Assembly (NCBI GenBank): GCA_009668205.1
Contig: WJYM01000006.1
Location: 1 to 64,000 of the forward strand
DNA length: 64,000 nucleotides
DNA from: Enterobacteriaceae bacterium RIT691
Lineage (GTDB): Bacteria > Pseudomonadota > Gammaproteobacteria > Enterobacterales > Enterobacteriaceae
Reading direction: 5' to 3'
How positions within the stretch are numbered: the stretch's first letter is position 1; each line of letters begins with the position of its first letter. The position numbers and the translations under genes were made by a program. Under the pieces are notes generated by a model. The model saw only the letters and a program-made list of their open reading frames with translations, was not told the DNA's origin and did no database searches. This document shows positions 6,558-16,483 of this stretch, one piece after another.

Positions 6558-8825
6558 TTACTTCTTCTTCTCACCCAACGTCGGCGTTTCGTCAAAGAAG
6601 TTCCACGGTTTGAGCAGCGCGTGAACCCATTCGGTCGGCATAATCGGCCACTCCTCGGCGCGGGCGACGTGGGTGGTGCCCGTCGTTATCCACACCACAT
6701 CATCCTGATTATCGACTGACTCATTGTCTTTGCTGTACTGGCCGAGCCCGGTGTCGTGGGTTGAACGGTTCGGGTATTTGCCTTCCGGATAGCGCTCGTC
6801 GGCTTTATAGCGCGTAACCCACAGCTGTTTATCCATAAAGCTCAGGCGGTGATAAATCCACTCGTCCGGGGCAAATTTCGCACCGGTGGCTACCGGGTGG
6901 GTGCCTCCGGCGTATGGGATAATCTGGTAGGACACCGGATTGCCCATACGGTTTTCTTTGCTGGTGTTGCTCAGCAGACGAATGGTGCCCGGATCAAACT
7001 TCTGTGCCGCTTCTTGTTCGGTTTCGATGGTGTGCTGATCGAGCTGCATGGTGCTGGTACGCGGGCCGCCCGCGGTGTTTGGCTTCACGTCAGGATCCAT
7101 CGCCACCAGGCGGTTGTTCTCGCCATCCACGTCCATATCGAGGCGGAAGTTGTAGATATGCTGGTGGGTGGTGCCAACGATGTTGTGATCGATAAGCGTG
7201 CCGTATTTGGTATCGTCTTTCGCGCTGGGGTCATGCATGGTTTTGGCCTGCACGCCTTTCACCGCTTCAATACCTGTGGCGCCAGCATCGATGCCGATCA
7301 CCCCGTTATCGTGGAACACCCAGTCGAAGATATAGTCGTAGTTACCGACGGTGCTTATCCAGCGGATAACCAGTTCGCGGCGCTCGGTGCTGACGTTAGG
7401 CTGGCCCATTTCCTGATGCTTATACTCCGGCCCGGCATAGCGTTCGAACACGGCAATTGCATGCGGAATGTCCATCGGTTTCCCGGTGTAATCGGCGATG
7501 GTTTCGTCCAGAAGCACGGCGTTAGACGGCGCATCTTTGCCGCGCGCGATGGACGAGGTGAGGGTGCCCATGCCGTAATCGCCGGAATCCAGATACGCTT
7601 TGAAGTACCAGCCCACGTCCGGGTCGCCGTAAGGCACGATCATGCCGCCGAGCGAACCTTCGTACATCACTTTACGTTTGGTGCCGTTATCGTTGTACGT
7701 CACGGTCGACAGAATCGGGCCGACGCGGGAATCCAGACGGACGTGGAAATCCCAGTTCTGCCAGTGGATCATGTCACCGGTGATGGTGTAGTTTTTGCCT
7801 TCCGGCTCAATGATATCCAGCGGTTTGATTTTTTGCGCCACGCGGTCGCGACCGTCATACGGACGCGGTGTAAGCGGAACCGGGATCACCGGGCCTTCTT
7901 CAATTTTAATGATCTTCTTCTGCTCTAAATCGACGACTGCCACCAGGTTTTCAATCGGGTGCGCCCAGTAGTTGCCGTCGCCCACGTCCAGATAGCTCAC
8001 TACTTTCAGCAGGCGATCTTCCTGCTTCAGGCCATCTTTACCGTCGAAATAGCCCACGGTCAGCGGGGTGGTGATCACTTTGCTCGGGTCGGTAATGCCG
8101 TGTTTTTTCAGCACGTCAGCAAACTCAGCGCTTGCGTTAATCACGTTCTGTACGGTGGCGAAATCATCCAGCAGCACCATGCCGTGCGCGTCCTTGACTG
8201 GCTCCCAGTGCAGCACTTTTTTGCTCTGCAAATCGACCTGGCTTTCAATGACATGTTTGCCGTCGAGCATGGTGACGTTCGCCAGGCGCGGTTCGTCCAC
8301 GGGTTTCCCGCTCATCACGAAATCCCACACTTTGGCTTTTTCCGGCTCGGCTAAGGCAATTTGGGTAAAGCGGGTATTCGGTTTGAAATCTGGCGAGGCT
8401 TTCACGATCTCCACCGCTGCAGATATTTCAGCGGCGGTCAGCGCATTCAGCGGATGCGGCTTTTTCTCCACCTGGAAAGTCTGGTCGAGGCCGGACTGGA
8501 ACACGTCGTTGATAAAGGTATCGGAGATCCACGCTTTGTTGTGCTTCATCACTACCGGCACCTGTAACGTCAGGGTTTTGCCGTTGACGACGGCGGTTTT
8601 CGCGCCGGGTTTCACCTTCACATACGCGCCGTCTTTGGCGATGGTGAACATCTGGGCGTAATCATCCCACTGCACGTCGGCACCGAAATCCTGCAACGTT
8701 TTGTCCATCGGCACCATATGCGCTTCGCCGCCGTGGGCGAAGACAGGGGTTTGCCAGCTACACATCAGGGCCACGGCCATCGCCAATGCCGTTTTACGGG
8801 CGGAGAAAGAAGTAAGGCTTGCCAT
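6558..8825 (-). CDS. tynA: Periplasmic copper amine oxidase (tyramine/phenylethylamine)
   Basis: Oxidises primary amines such as phenylethylamine and tyramine to aldehydes with release of ammonia and hydrogen peroxide in the periplasm. I place the start at the ATG at 8825 (755 residues): GAGG lies just upstream and the N-terminus MASLTSFSARK aligns with E. coli TynA. A start at 8849 is possible but lacks a site. The Sec signal ends at VFA|HGG (residue 30). The topaquinone tyrosine is in GNYDY at residue 496, the same position as the E. coli precursor, and copper ligands are visible in THQHIYNF. It heads away from the paa cluster. No feaB or feaR follows it here. Confidence 0.95.
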   Translation of the reverse strand: MASLTSFSARKTALAMAVALMCSWQTPVFAHGGEAHMVPMDKTLQDFGADVQWDDYAQMFTIAKDGAYVKVKPGAKTAVVNGKTLTLQVPVVMKHNKAWISDTFINDVFQSGLDQTFQVEKKPHPLNALTAAEISAAVEIVKASPDFKPNTRFTQIALAEPEKAKVWDFVMSGKPVDEPRLANVTMLDGKHVIESQVDLQSKKVLHWEPVKDAHGMVLLDDFATVQNVINASAEFADVLKKHGITDPSKVITTPLTVGYFDGKDGLKQEDRLLKVVSYLDVGDGNYWAHPIENLVAVVDLEQKKIIKIEEGPVIPVPLTPRPYDGRDRVAQKIKPLDIIEPEGKNYTITGDMIHWQNWDFHVRLDSRVGPILSTVTYNDNGTKRKVMYEGSLGGMIVPYGDPDVGWYFKAYLDSGDYGMGTLTSSIARGKDAPSNAVLLDETIADYTGKPMDIPHAIAVFERYAGPEYKHQEMGQPNVSTERRELVIRWISTVGNYDYIFDWVFHDNGVIGIDAGATGIEAVKGVQAKTMHDPSAKDDTKYGTLIDHNIVGTTHQHIYNFRLDMDVDGENNRLVAMDPDVKPNTAGGPRTSTMQLDQHTIETEQEAAQKFDPGTIRLLSNTSKENRMGNPVSYQIIPYAGGTHPVATGAKFAPDEWIYHRLSFMDKQLWVTRYKADERYPEGKYPNRSTHDTGLGQYSKDNESVDNQDDVVWITTGTTHVARAEEWPIMPTEWVHALLKPWNFFDETPTLGEKKK

Positions 8826-8957
8826 TGTTAACCTCATCTTATTAGTCATATTTGGTGTTGTATTGCGTCATGCTCACCCTAACAGCGTGCGGACTCACCG
8901 TGTTTGTCTGCACCTGCCAGGCGTTTTGTCAGATTTGCCAGAATGTGTGTGAGGTTT

Positions 8958-9018
8958 ATTGCCGGATGGCGTTATCCCCTGTAGGCCGGGTCAGGCGGAG
9001 CCGCCACCCGGCGATACG
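8958..9018. repeat. REP element between tynA and paaZ
   Basis: GCCGGATGGCGTTATCCC, GTAGGCCGGGTCAGGCGGAG and CCGCCACCCGGC form a REP palindrome pair in the short gap between the two minus-strand genes. It may act as a processing or transcript-stabilising element for paaZ. Confidence 0.8.
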
Positions 9019-9021
9019 GAA

Positions 9022-11061
9022 TTAAAAATCCCCGTGCTGACGCGCGACCAGGGTCAAAATGGAATACAGCGCCACGGCCTGCTGGTGCTGGTTAAACACT
9101 TCCACCGCCCATTCCACCACGCCGGTAGGTTTATCTTCGGCGGTTTTCTGGCGCTTGAGGGTTTTGCGTTTTACCGTCAGGCGCACCTGGATGGTATCGC
9201 CCGGTTTAACGGGTTCGATGAAGCGCAGGTTTTCCATGCCGTAGTTGGCGATCACCGGACCCACGCCGTCATCGACAAACAGGCCTGCCGCGGCGGAGAT
9301 GATGAAGTAACCGTGCACCACGCGTTCGCCGAAGAAGGATTCTGCCGCCGCAATTTTGTCCATGTGCGCGTAGAAGTGATCGCCACTCAGGCAGGCAAAA
9401 TTCACAATGTCTGTTTCGGTCAGCGTACGACGCGGGGTCAGCAGGCTGTCGCCCGGCTGTAACTCTTCGAAGTATTTACGGAACGGGTGAACCCGGTCTT
9501 CCTGCACTTTCGCGCCGCGCACCCACTGTTTGCTGATGCTGGCGAGCATCGTCGGGCTGCCCTGCACGGCGGTGCGCTGCAGATAATGTTTCACCGCACG
9601 TAAACCACCCAGCTCTTCACCGCCGCCCGCGCGGCCCGGACCGCCGTGCAGCAGCTGCGGCAGCGGGGAACCGTGTCCGGTAGACTCTTTCGAGGATTCT
9701 TCGTTGAGGATCTGAATACGCCCGTGCGCGCGTGCGGCACCCAGAATAAACTCGCGAGCGATGTCGCTGTCCGCCGTCACCAGCGTGCCCGCCAGGCTTC
9801 CCTGACCCGCCCGCGCCAGCGTCAGCGCATGTTCACGGTTCTGATAAGGCATCAGCGTGGCGACCGGGCCAAAGGCTTCCACGGCGTGAACCGCAGGGGT
9901 TTCATCCGGCTGCGGGCAGAACAGCAGGGTCGGTGGGAAGAATGCCCCGGCCGCCTGCAAATCCGCTTTGCCACCCAGACGCACTTCACAGCCCGCTTTC
10001 ACCAGCGTATCGACTTTTTCCTGCACGTCCGTGCGCTGTTCAGCATTCACCAGCGCCCCCATTTTCACGCCTTCCTGCGCCGGGTCGCCGACCTTCACGC
10101 CCTGCAAACGGGCGACCAGCGCGTCGCTGACGGCATCAATTTGCGCCTGCGGAACGATGATACGGCGAATGGCGGTACATTTCTGGCCCGCTTTGGTGGT
10201 CATTTCACGGACGACCTCACGGATAAACAAGGCAAATTCCGGCTGCTCTGGCGTGACGTCTTCGCCCAGCACGCAGCAGTTCAGGGAATCGGCTTCCATG
10301 GTGAACGGAATCGAATTTTTGACGATATTCGGCTGAATGCGCAGCGATTGGCCGGTCTGCGCCGAACCGGTGAAGGTGACCACGTCCTGGAAATCGAGCT
10401 GGTCGAGAAGGTCGCCCGCGCCGCCGCAAATCAGGCTGATCGCACCGTCCGGGACCAGACCGCTGTCGACAATCGCTTTGACCATTGCCTGCGTTACCTG
10501 CGCACTGGCCGTAGCGGGTTTGATGATGGCGGGCATTCCGGCGAGCCACGTTGGCGCCAGTTTTTCCAGCATGCCCCAGCAGGGGAAGTTAAAGGCGTTG
10601 ATGTGCACCGCCACGCCGGATTTGGCGGTCAGCACGTGACGCGCCGCAAATCCGCCGTTTTTCGACAGCGGAATCAGCTCATCTTCCGGCCACAGCACGT
10701 CGTCCGGCAGCTCACGTGCGCCAAGGCCCGCGTAGGTAAACAGCGTGCCGATGCCGCCTTCGATATCCACCCAACTGTCGGCGCGGGTGGCACCCGTTTG
10801 TGCGGACAGGGTATAGAACGTTTCTTTCTGTTCCAGCAGATGTTTCGCCACGGCTTTCAGCATCGCGGCGCGTTCAATAAAGGTCATTTTGCCCAGTGCA
10901 GTACCGCCATGTTCGATGGCATAGCGCTTAGCCTGCGCCATATCCAACCCAACGCTGGTCACAGAATAGAGCGCTTCGCCCGTAATGGCGTGATGAATAC
11001 TGCGCTCGCTGCCCCGGCCAGACTGCCAGGTGCCGGATAAGAAACTGGTTAACTGCTGCAT
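9022..11061 (-). CDS. paaZ: Oxepin-CoA hydrolase / semialdehyde dehydrogenase
   Basis: A 679-residue bifunctional enzyme that opens the oxepin-CoA ring and oxidises the resulting 3-oxo-5,6-dehydrosuberyl-CoA semialdehyde with NADP. Residues 1 to about 520 are an aldehyde dehydrogenase, with the catalytic cysteine in GQKCTAIRR near residue 295. The C-terminal about 150 residues are a MaoC-type (R)-hydratase hot-dog domain with the GDHFYAHMD catalytic motif. Length matches E. coli PaaZ (681). It is transcribed divergently from paaA across a shared regulatory region. Confidence 0.97.
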   Translation of the reverse strand: MQQLTSFLSGTWQSGRGSERSIHHAITGEALYSVTSVGLDMAQAKRYAIEHGGTALGKMTFIERAAMLKAVAKHLLEQKETFYTLSAQTGATRADSWVDIEGGIGTLFTYAGLGARELPDDVLWPEDELIPLSKNGGFAARHVLTAKSGVAVHINAFNFPCWGMLEKLAPTWLAGMPAIIKPATASAQVTQAMVKAIVDSGLVPDGAISLICGGAGDLLDQLDFQDVVTFTGSAQTGQSLRIQPNIVKNSIPFTMEADSLNCCVLGEDVTPEQPEFALFIREVVREMTTKAGQKCTAIRRIIVPQAQIDAVSDALVARLQGVKVGDPAQEGVKMGALVNAEQRTDVQEKVDTLVKAGCEVRLGGKADLQAAGAFFPPTLLFCPQPDETPAVHAVEAFGPVATLMPYQNREHALTLARAGQGSLAGTLVTADSDIAREFILGAARAHGRIQILNEESSKESTGHGSPLPQLLHGGPGRAGGGEELGGLRAVKHYLQRTAVQGSPTMLASISKQWVRGAKVQEDRVHPFRKYFEELQPGDSLLTPRRTLTETDIVNFACLSGDHFYAHMDKIAAAESFFGERVVHGYFIISAAAGLFVDDGVGPVIANYGMENLRFIEPVKPGDTIQVRLTVKRKTLKRQKTAEDKPTGVVEWAVEVFNQHQQAVALYSILTLVARQHGDF

Positions 11062-11105
11062 CTTGCTTCTCCGTAAAATGTTACGTCGTATCGCCTTATA
11101 TAGTT

Positions 11106-11118
11106 TGATTGTGAATCA
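11106..11118. promoter_or_regulatory. TGATT-N3-AATCA palindrome, paaZ side
   Basis: TGATTgtgAATCA lies about 45 bp upstream of paaZ and shares the TGATTC/GAATCA half-site vocabulary of the phenylacetyl-CoA-responsive repressor PaaX. Proposed paaZ operator; binding is inferred. Confidence 0.5.
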
Positions 11119-11296
11119 TAAAAAGCAATCCTGATTTTAATATTTTATTAACAATGCGATCCGCGTTGGATTGTCCTTAAAGGCTATCTTGCTGTAATTA
11201 CGGGGTTATGTGATTTACTCTGCGACAAGGTTCACAGAATACACAAACCATTCTTGGGGGTTTAGTTAACTATTATGTAACTTCTCATAAACAATG

Positions 11297-11336
11297 TGAT
11301 TCACATAAAGACCATAAGTGAATCAAATGGGAATCA
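11297..11336. promoter_or_regulatory. PaaX-type operator upstream of paaA
   Basis: TGATTCAC (11297-11304) and GTGAATCA (11318-11325) are perfect inverted repeats, and a further GAATCA lies at 11331-11336. The known E. coli PaaX target is built from TGATTC and GAATCA halves. The array ends 13 bp before the paaA start codon, so binding would block transcription or its early elongation. Confidence 0.65.
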
Positions 11337-11349
11337 TAAAGGTGACAAT

Positions 11350-12279
11350 GTGACTGAAGAACAACGCTTTGACGCACGCATCGCCGAAGAGACGGCCATC
11401 GAGCCGCAGGACTGGATGCCGGAGGCGTACCGCAAAACCCTGATCCGCCAGATTGGTCAGCACGCCCATTCCGAAATCGTTGGCATGCTGCCGGAAGGCA
11501 ACTGGATCACCCGCGCGCCGACGCTGCGCCGCAAAGCCATTCTGCTGGCGAAAGTGCAGGATGAAGCGGGGCACGGGCTTTATCTCTATAGCGCCGCCGA
11601 AACCCTCGGCTGCGCCCGCGAAGACATCTACCAGAAGATGCTCGATGGGCGCATGAAGTACTCCTCGATTTTTAACTACCCGACGCTGAGCTGGGCCGAT
11701 ATCGGTGTGATCGGCTGGCTGGTAGACGGCGCGGCCATCGTTAACCAGGTGGCGCTGTGCCGTACCTCATACGGCCCTTATGCCCGCGCGATGGTGAAAA
11801 TCTGTAAAGAAGAGAGCTTCCATCAGCGTCAGGGGTTCGAAGCCTGCATGGCGCTGGCAAACGGCAGCGACGCGCAAAAGCAGATGTTGCAGGATTCGAT
11901 CAACCGCTTCTGGTGGCCTGCGCTGATGATGTTCGGGCCGAACGACGACAGCTCGCCGAACAGCGCCCAGAGCCTGGCGTGGAAAATCAAACGGTTCGGT
12001 AACGATGAGCTGCGCCAGCGCTTCGTCGACAACACGGTGCCGCAGGTGGAAATGCTTGGCATGACCGTGCCGGATAACGATCTGACGATCGATGAAACCA
12101 CCGGTCAGTACCGTTTTGGTGAGATTGACTGGCACGAATTTAATGAAGTGATCAACGGACGCGGCGTGTGCAATCACGAGCGTCTGGTCGCCAAGCGTAA
12201 AGCCTGGGAAGAGGGCGCATGGGTGCGGGAAGCCGCGCTGGCGCACGCGCAAAAACAACAGGCCCGCAAAGTGGCATAA
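11350..12279 (+). CDS. paaA: Phenylacetyl-CoA epoxidase, catalytic subunit A
   Basis: The catalytic di-iron subunit of the PaaABCE monooxygenase, which epoxidises the ring of phenylacetyl-CoA. I choose the GTG at 11350 (309 residues, same as E. coli): AAAGGTG lies 6 bp upstream and [11 protein letters not shown] aligns with the E. coli start. An upstream ATG at 11296 would lie within the operator. Ferritin-like carboxylate/histidine motifs VQDEAGHG and KEESFHQ are visible. First gene of paaABCDEFGHIJK. Confidence 0.97.
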   Translation: MTEEQRFDARIAEETAIEPQDWMPEAYRKTLIRQIGQHAHSEIVGMLPEGNWITRAPTLRRKAILLAKVQDEAGHGLYLYSAAETLGCAREDIYQKMLDGRMKYSSIFNYPTLSWADIGVIGWLVDGAAIVNQVALCRTSYGPYARAMVKICKEESFHQRQGFEACMALANGSDAQKQMLQDSINRFWWPALMMFGPNDDSSPNSAQSLAWKIKRFGNDELRQRFVDNTVPQVEMLGMTVPDNDLTIDETTGQYRFGEIDWHEFNEVINGRGVCNHERLVAKRKAWEEGAWVREAALAHAQKQQARKVA

Positions 12280-12290
12280 GGAGAACAACG

Positions 12291-12578
12291 ATGAGCAATG
12301 TCTACTGGCCGTTATACGAAGTGTTCGTTCGCAGCAAACAGGGGTTATCGCACCGTCACGTCGGCAGTCTGCACGCCGCGGACGACCGCATGGCGCTGGA
12401 AAATGCCCGCGATGCCTATACCCGCCGCAGTGAAGGCTGTTCAATTTGGGTGGTGAAGGCGAGTGAGATCGTGGCCTCGCAGCCGGAAGAGCGCGGCGAG
12501 TTCTTCGACCCGGCGGAAAGCAAAATCTACCGTCACCCGACGTTCTACACCCTGCCTGACGGCATCGAGCATATGTGA
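12291..12578 (+). CDS. paaB: Phenylacetyl-CoA epoxidase, subunit B
   Basis: A small 95-residue subunit of the PaaABCE complex that bridges PaaAC heterodimers and is required for activity. The length is identical to E. coli and the sequence starts MSNVYWPLYEVFVRSKQGLS. AAGGAGAACAACG precedes the ATG, which lies 11 bp after paaA. No cofactor motif is expected or seen. Confidence 0.97.
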   Translation: MSNVYWPLYEVFVRSKQGLSHRHVGSLHAADDRMALENARDAYTRRSEGCSIWVVKASEIVASQPEERGEFFDPAESKIYRHPTFYTLPDGIEHM

Positions 12579-12588
12579 GGCAGTCGTG

Positions 12589-13341
12589 ATGAATCAGGAT
12601 CCCATTTCAACCTATGCCTTGCGTCTGGGCGATAACGGTCTGGTGCTGGCACAGCGTCTTTCGGCCTGGTGCGGTCATGCGCCGGAGCTGGAAATCGATC
12701 TGGCATTAGCCAATATCGGCCTCGATCTGCTGGGGCAGGCGCGCAATTTCCTTAGCTACGCTGCGGAACGTCAGGGCAACGGCGACGAAGACACGCTGGC
12801 ATTTTTCCGCGATGAACGTGAATTCCGCAATGTGCTGTTAGTCGAGCAGCCGAACGGCAGTTTTGCCGACACCCTGGCGCGCCAACTGTTTATGGATGCC
12901 TGGCACGTGGCGCTGTTCAGCCGTCTGGTGAACAGCAAGGACGCGCAGATTGCTGCCATCGCCGCGAAGTCGATTAAAGAGACGCGCTATCACCTGCGCT
13001 TCAGCCGTGGCTGGGTTGAGCGTCTGGGCGGTGGCACCGAACTTTCCACCCAGCGTATGCAGGCGGCTATCGACAGCCTGTGGCGCTTCACTGCTGAACT
13101 GTTCCAGGCCGACGCGCTGGAGATCCAGCTCAGCGAGCAGGGGATCGCGGTTGATCCGCGTGAGTTGCATGACGAATGGCTGGCAGAAATCACCGCTGCG
13201 CTGAATGCCGCTGAACTGACGGTTCCGCAGGAACAGGCGTATCGCACAGGCGGCAAGCAGGGGCTGCACACCGAACATCTGGGGCCGATGCTGGCAGAGA
13301 TGCAGTATCTGCAGCGCTCGCTCCCTGGGCAGCAGTGGTAA
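12589..13341 (+). CDS. paaC: Phenylacetyl-CoA epoxidase, structural subunit C
   Basis: A 250-residue ferritin-fold partner of PaaA that forms the AC heterodimer but is not the catalytic di-iron site. Start at ATG 12589, preceded by GTGAGGCAGTCGTG. Characteristic stretches are LDLLGQARNFLSYAAE and RYHLRFSRGWVERLG. It is two residues longer than E. coli PaaC (248). It follows paaB by 10 bp in the operon. Confidence 0.97.
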   Translation: MNQDPISTYALRLGDNGLVLAQRLSAWCGHAPELEIDLALANIGLDLLGQARNFLSYAAERQGNGDEDTLAFFRDEREFRNVLLVEQPNGSFADTLARQLFMDAWHVALFSRLVNSKDAQIAAIAAKSIKETRYHLRFSRGWVERLGGGTELSTQRMQAAIDSLWRFTAELFQADALEIQLSEQGIAVDPRELHDEWLAEITAALNAAELTVPQEQAYRTGGKQGLHTEHLGPMLAEMQYLQRSLPGQQW

Positions 13342-13352
13342 AGGAGAACGCC

Positions 13353-13850
13353 ATGCAACGTCTTGCGGAAATTGCACCCGCCGAAGTACATCAGATTTGG
13401 GCGCTGTTAAGCCAGATCCCCGACCCGGAAGTCCCGGTGTTAACCATCACCGATTTAGGCATGGTGCGCAGCGTGACGCCACAGGGCGAAGGCTGGGTGA
13501 TTGGCTTTACGCCGACCTATTCGGGCTGTCCGGCAACAGAGCATCTGATTGGCGAAATTCGTTCCGTGATGACCGCGCAGGGCTTTGCGCCGGTGCATAT
13601 TGTGCTGCAGCTCGACCCGGCGTGGACCACCGACTGGATGACGCCGGACGCCCGTGAGCGCCTGCGCCAGTACGGCATCAGCCCGCCGCAGGCGCATGCC
13701 TGCCATGCAGACCTGCCCGTTGAGGTGGCGTGCCCGCGCTGCGGTAGCCACCACACCAGCATGATCTCCGAATTCGGTTCCACGGCCTGTAAAGCGCTGT
13801 ACCGCTGCGAAAGCTGCCGGGAACCCTTTGATTACTTTAAATGTATTTGA
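13353..13850 (+). CDS. paaD: PaaD, cluster-assembly factor for the epoxidase
   Basis: A 165-residue protein needed in vivo for epoxidase activity, probably in iron-sulfur maturation of PaaE. The N-terminal half is a MIP18/DUF59 domain (DPEVPVLTITDLGMVRSV). The C-terminus is a Cys-rich ribbon (CPRCGSHHTS...CESC). The ATG at 13353 is preceded by AAGGAGAACGCC. An earlier in-frame start at 13335 overlaps paaC and is less likely. Its 3' end is followed after 7 bp by paaE. Confidence 0.95.
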   Translation: MQRLAEIAPAEVHQIWALLSQIPDPEVPVLTITDLGMVRSVTPQGEGWVIGFTPTYSGCPATEHLIGEIRSVMTAQGFAPVHIVLQLDPAWTTDWMTPDARERLRQYGISPPQAHACHADLPVEVACPRCGSHHTSMISEFGSTACKALYRCESCREPFDYFKCI

Positions 13851-13857
13851 GGTTGCC

Positions 13858-14928
13858 ATGACGACGTTTCATTCGCTTACGGTGGCAAAAGTGGAGCCGG
13901 AAACCCGCGACGCGGTGACCATTACTTTTGCGGTGCCGCAGGATCTCCAGAGCGCCTATGCCTTCCGTCCGGGCCAGCATTTGACCCTGAAAGCCCAGCT
14001 GGCGGGCGAAGAGCTGCGCCGCTGTTACTCCATCTGTCGCCGTGCCGTTCCCGGTGAAATCAGCGTGGCGGTGAAAGCCATCGAAGGCGGACGTTTTTCC
14101 CGCTATGCCCGCGACGAAATCAAATCCGGCATGCGCCTGGAGGTGATGGTGCCGCAGGGCAATTTCGGCTACCAACCGCAGCCCGCGCGCACCGGACACT
14201 ATCTGGCGATTGCCGCCGGCTCCGGGATCACGCCGATGCTGGCGATTGTTGAAACCACCCTTGAGGCCGAGCCGCACAGCGAGTTCACCGTGATTTACGG
14301 TAACCGCAGCAGCCAGAGCATGATGTTTCGCTCGCTGCTTGCCGACCTGAAAGACAAATACCCGACGCGCCTGCAACTGCTGTGCATCTTCAGCCAGGAA
14401 ACGCTGGACAGCGCACTGCTGCACGGGCGCATTGACGGCGAGAAGCTGAAAGCACTTTCCGGCTCGCTGCTCACCTTCAGCCAGTTCGACGAAGCGTTTA
14501 TCTGTGGCCCGGCGGCAATGATGGACGAGGCCGAAATGGCGCTGGTTGAACTCGGTATGCCTGCCAAAGCGATTCATCTTGAACGCTTCAACACGCCGGG
14601 TAGCACGGTGCGTCACGCGTCCAGCGTCCAGGCTGACGGCCAGACGGTGACGATTCGCCAGGACGGACGCGACCGCGCGATCACGCTTTCCGGTGAAGAT
14701 GAAAGCATTCTCGATGCCGCCCTGCGACAGGGTGCGGATCTGCCGTATGCCTGCAAAGGCGGCGTGTGCGCCACCTGCAAATGCAAAGTGCTGCGCGGTG
14801 AAGTGTCGATGGCCACCAACTACAGCCTGGAGCCGGATGAACTGGCGGCGGGCTATGTCCTGAGCTGTCAGGCCCTGCCGATGACCGCTGACGTGATCGT
14901 CGATTTCGACGCCAAGGGGATGGCATGA
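13858..14928 (+). CDS. paaE: Phenylacetyl-CoA epoxidase reductase subunit E
   Basis: A 356-residue NADPH-dependent ferredoxin reductase that feeds electrons to PaaA. Order of domains: FAD-binding (RRCYSICR near residue 60), NAD(P)-binding (GSGITPMLAI), and a C-terminal plant-type 2Fe-2S domain with ACKGGVCATCKCKV and a final LSCQ. The start MTTFHSLTVAKVEPET matches the family; GAGGTTGCC precedes it. The stop codon overlaps the paaF start by ATGA. Confidence 0.97.
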   Translation: MTTFHSLTVAKVEPETRDAVTITFAVPQDLQSAYAFRPGQHLTLKAQLAGEELRRCYSICRRAVPGEISVAVKAIEGGRFSRYARDEIKSGMRLEVMVPQGNFGYQPQPARTGHYLAIAAGSGITPMLAIVETTLEAEPHSEFTVIYGNRSSQSMMFRSLLADLKDKYPTRLQLLCIFSQETLDSALLHGRIDGEKLKALSGSLLTFSQFDEAFICGPAAMMDEAEMALVELGMPAKAIHLERFNTPGSTVRHASSVQADGQTVTIRQDGRDRAITLSGEDESILDAALRQGADLPYACKGGVCATCKCKVLRGEVSMATNYSLEPDELAAGYVLSCQALPMTADVIVDFDAKGMA

Positions 14929-15692
14929 GCGAGCTACTGATAAGCCAGCACCAGCGCGTACTGCGGCTGACGCTGAACCGCCCGCAGGCGCGCAATGCGC
15001 TCAACAATGCGCTGCTGACGCAAATAGCCGAGCGGCTTGAAAGCGCCCAGCAGGACAGCGGCATTGGCGCGGTGGTGATCGCCGGTAACGACACCTTTTT
15101 CGCCGCAGGCGCGGATTTACAGGAGATGGCGGAGAAGGACCTGCCTGCCACCCTCAACGACATTCGCCCGCGTTTATGGGCCCGTATTGACGCGTTCAGT
15201 AAACCGCTGATCGCCGCCGTGAACGGCTACGCGCTGGGCGCGGGCTGTGAGCTGGCGCTGCTGTGCGATGTGGTGGTGGCGGGTGAAAACGCCAGTTTCG
15301 GTCTGCCGGAAATCACGCTGGGTATTATGCCTGGCGCGGGCGGCACGCAGCGTCTGATTCGTTGTGTCGGCAAATCGCTGGCGACGCAAATGGTGCTGAC
15401 CGGAAAAGCGATTTCAGCCCAACGCGCGCAGCAGGCCGGACTGGTGAGTGATATCCATCCGGTGGGGTTAACGGTGGAATATGCGCTGAAGCTTGCCGCA
15501 CACATGGCTGCGCACTCTCCGCTGGCGCTGCAGGCGGCAAAACAGGCGCTGCGCCAGTCTCAGGAAGTGAACCTTTCCGCAGGCTTAGCCCAGGAACGCC
15601 AGCTGTTCACGCTGCTGAGCGCCACCGACGATCGCCGCGAAGGTATCGCGGCGTTTCTGGCGAAACGTCAACCCGACTTCAAAGGACGCTAA
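14925..15692 (+). CDS. paaF: 2,3-dehydroadipyl-CoA hydratase
   Basis: A 255-residue crotonase-fold enzyme that hydrates 2,3-dehydroadipyl-CoA to 3-hydroxyadipyl-CoA in lower phenylacetate catabolism. The oxyanion region GADLQEMAEKD and the catalytic stretch GLPEITLGIMPGAGGTQRL (both acidic residues kept) are present. Same length as E. coli. Translationally coupled to paaE by a 4-bp overlap and 2 bp from paaG. Confidence 0.96.
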   Translation: MSELLISQHQRVLRLTLNRPQARNALNNALLTQIAERLESAQQDSGIGAVVIAGNDTFFAAGADLQEMAEKDLPATLNDIRPRLWARIDAFSKPLIAAVNGYALGAGCELALLCDVVVAGENASFGLPEITLGIMPGAGGTQRLIRCVGKSLATQMVLTGKAISAQRAQQAGLVSDIHPVGLTVEYALKLAAHMAAHSPLALQAAKQALRQSQEVNLSAGLAQERQLFTLLSATDDRREGIAAFLAKRQPDFKGR

Positions 15693-15694
15693 CG

Positions 15695-16483
15695 ATGGAC
15701 GCTTTTATTCTCAGTCACGTGGAAAACGGGGTGATGACCCTGACGCTGAACCGCCCGGAAAGGCTCAACAGTTTTAACGACGTGATGCATCAGCAGCTTG
15801 CCGAATGCCTGAAGCAGGCCGAGCGCGATGACACCATTCGCTGTTTGCTGATGACCGGTGCCGGGCGCGGTTTTTGCGCCGGGCAGGACCTGAACGATCG
15901 TAACGTCGATCCGAACGGGCCTGCGCCGGATCTCGGTTACTCGGTGGAAACGTTTTACAACCCGCTGGTTAAGCGTCTGGCGAAGCTGCCAAAACCGGTT
16001 ATCTGTGCGGTGAATGGCGTCGCGGCTGGCGCTGGCGCGACGTTGGCGCTCGGTTGCGACATTGTGATAGCCGCCCGCTCTGCCAATTTCGTGATGGCCT
16101 TCAGCAAGCTGGGCTTAGTGCCGGACTGTGGCGGTACCTGGCTGCTGCCGCGCGTGACCGGGCGTGCCCGGGCGATGGCGCTGGCCTTGCTCGGTGACAA
16201 ACTGAGTGCGGAACAGGCGCAGCAGTGGGGCATGATCTGGCAGGTAGTGGACGACGCACAGCTCAGCGATACCGCCGGGCAGTTGGCTCGCCATCTGGCG
16301 ACGCAGCCGACCTTTGGCCTTGGGCTTATCAAGCAGGCGATCAACGCCGCCGAAACCAACACGCTGGAAACGCAGCTCGATCTGGAGCGTGATTTCCAGC
16401 GTATGGCCGGGCGCAGCGCCGATTACCGTGAAGGCGTCAGCGCCTTTATGGCAAAACGTCAGCCACAGTTCAGCGGGAAATGA
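15695..16483 (+). CDS. paaG: 1,2-epoxyphenylacetyl-CoA isomerase
   Basis: A 262-residue crotonase-family isomerase that converts the ring epoxide to oxepin-CoA and later shifts the double bond of 2,3-dehydroadipyl-CoA precursors. Motifs: GAGRGFCAGQDL for the oxyanion hole and KLGLVPDCGGTWLLPR with the catalytic Asp. Length equals E. coli PaaG. It lies 2 bp after paaF, and its stop overlaps the upstream ATG of paaH. Confidence 0.96.
   Translation: MDAFILSHVENGVMTLTLNRPERLNSFNDVMHQQLAECLKQAERDDTIRCLLMTGAGRGFCAGQDLNDRNVDPNGPAPDLGYSVETFYNPLVKRLAKLPKPVICAVNGVAAGAGATLALGCDIVIAARSANFVMAFSKLGLVPDCGGTWLLPRVTGRARAMALALLGDKLSAEQAQQWGMIWQVVDDAQLSDTAGQLARHLATQPTFGLGLIKQAINAAETNTLETQLDLERDFQRMAGRSADYREGVSAFMAKRQPQFSGK

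Noticed and set aside
9646-11040. A 464-codon open frame on the plus strand opposite paaZ
   Set aside because: It is a shadow of the GC-rich paaZ gene, with no family similarity, no ribosome site and codon use typical of an antisense frame. Similar frames lie opposite tynA (6849-7928), rlhA (59437-60393) and the aminotransferase (44642-45580).
15174-15389. Antisense short frames across the paa operon
   Set aside because: Many short minus-strand frames exist across paaA-paaK; none has a ribosome site, domain or conserved start, and all overlap well-supported genes.
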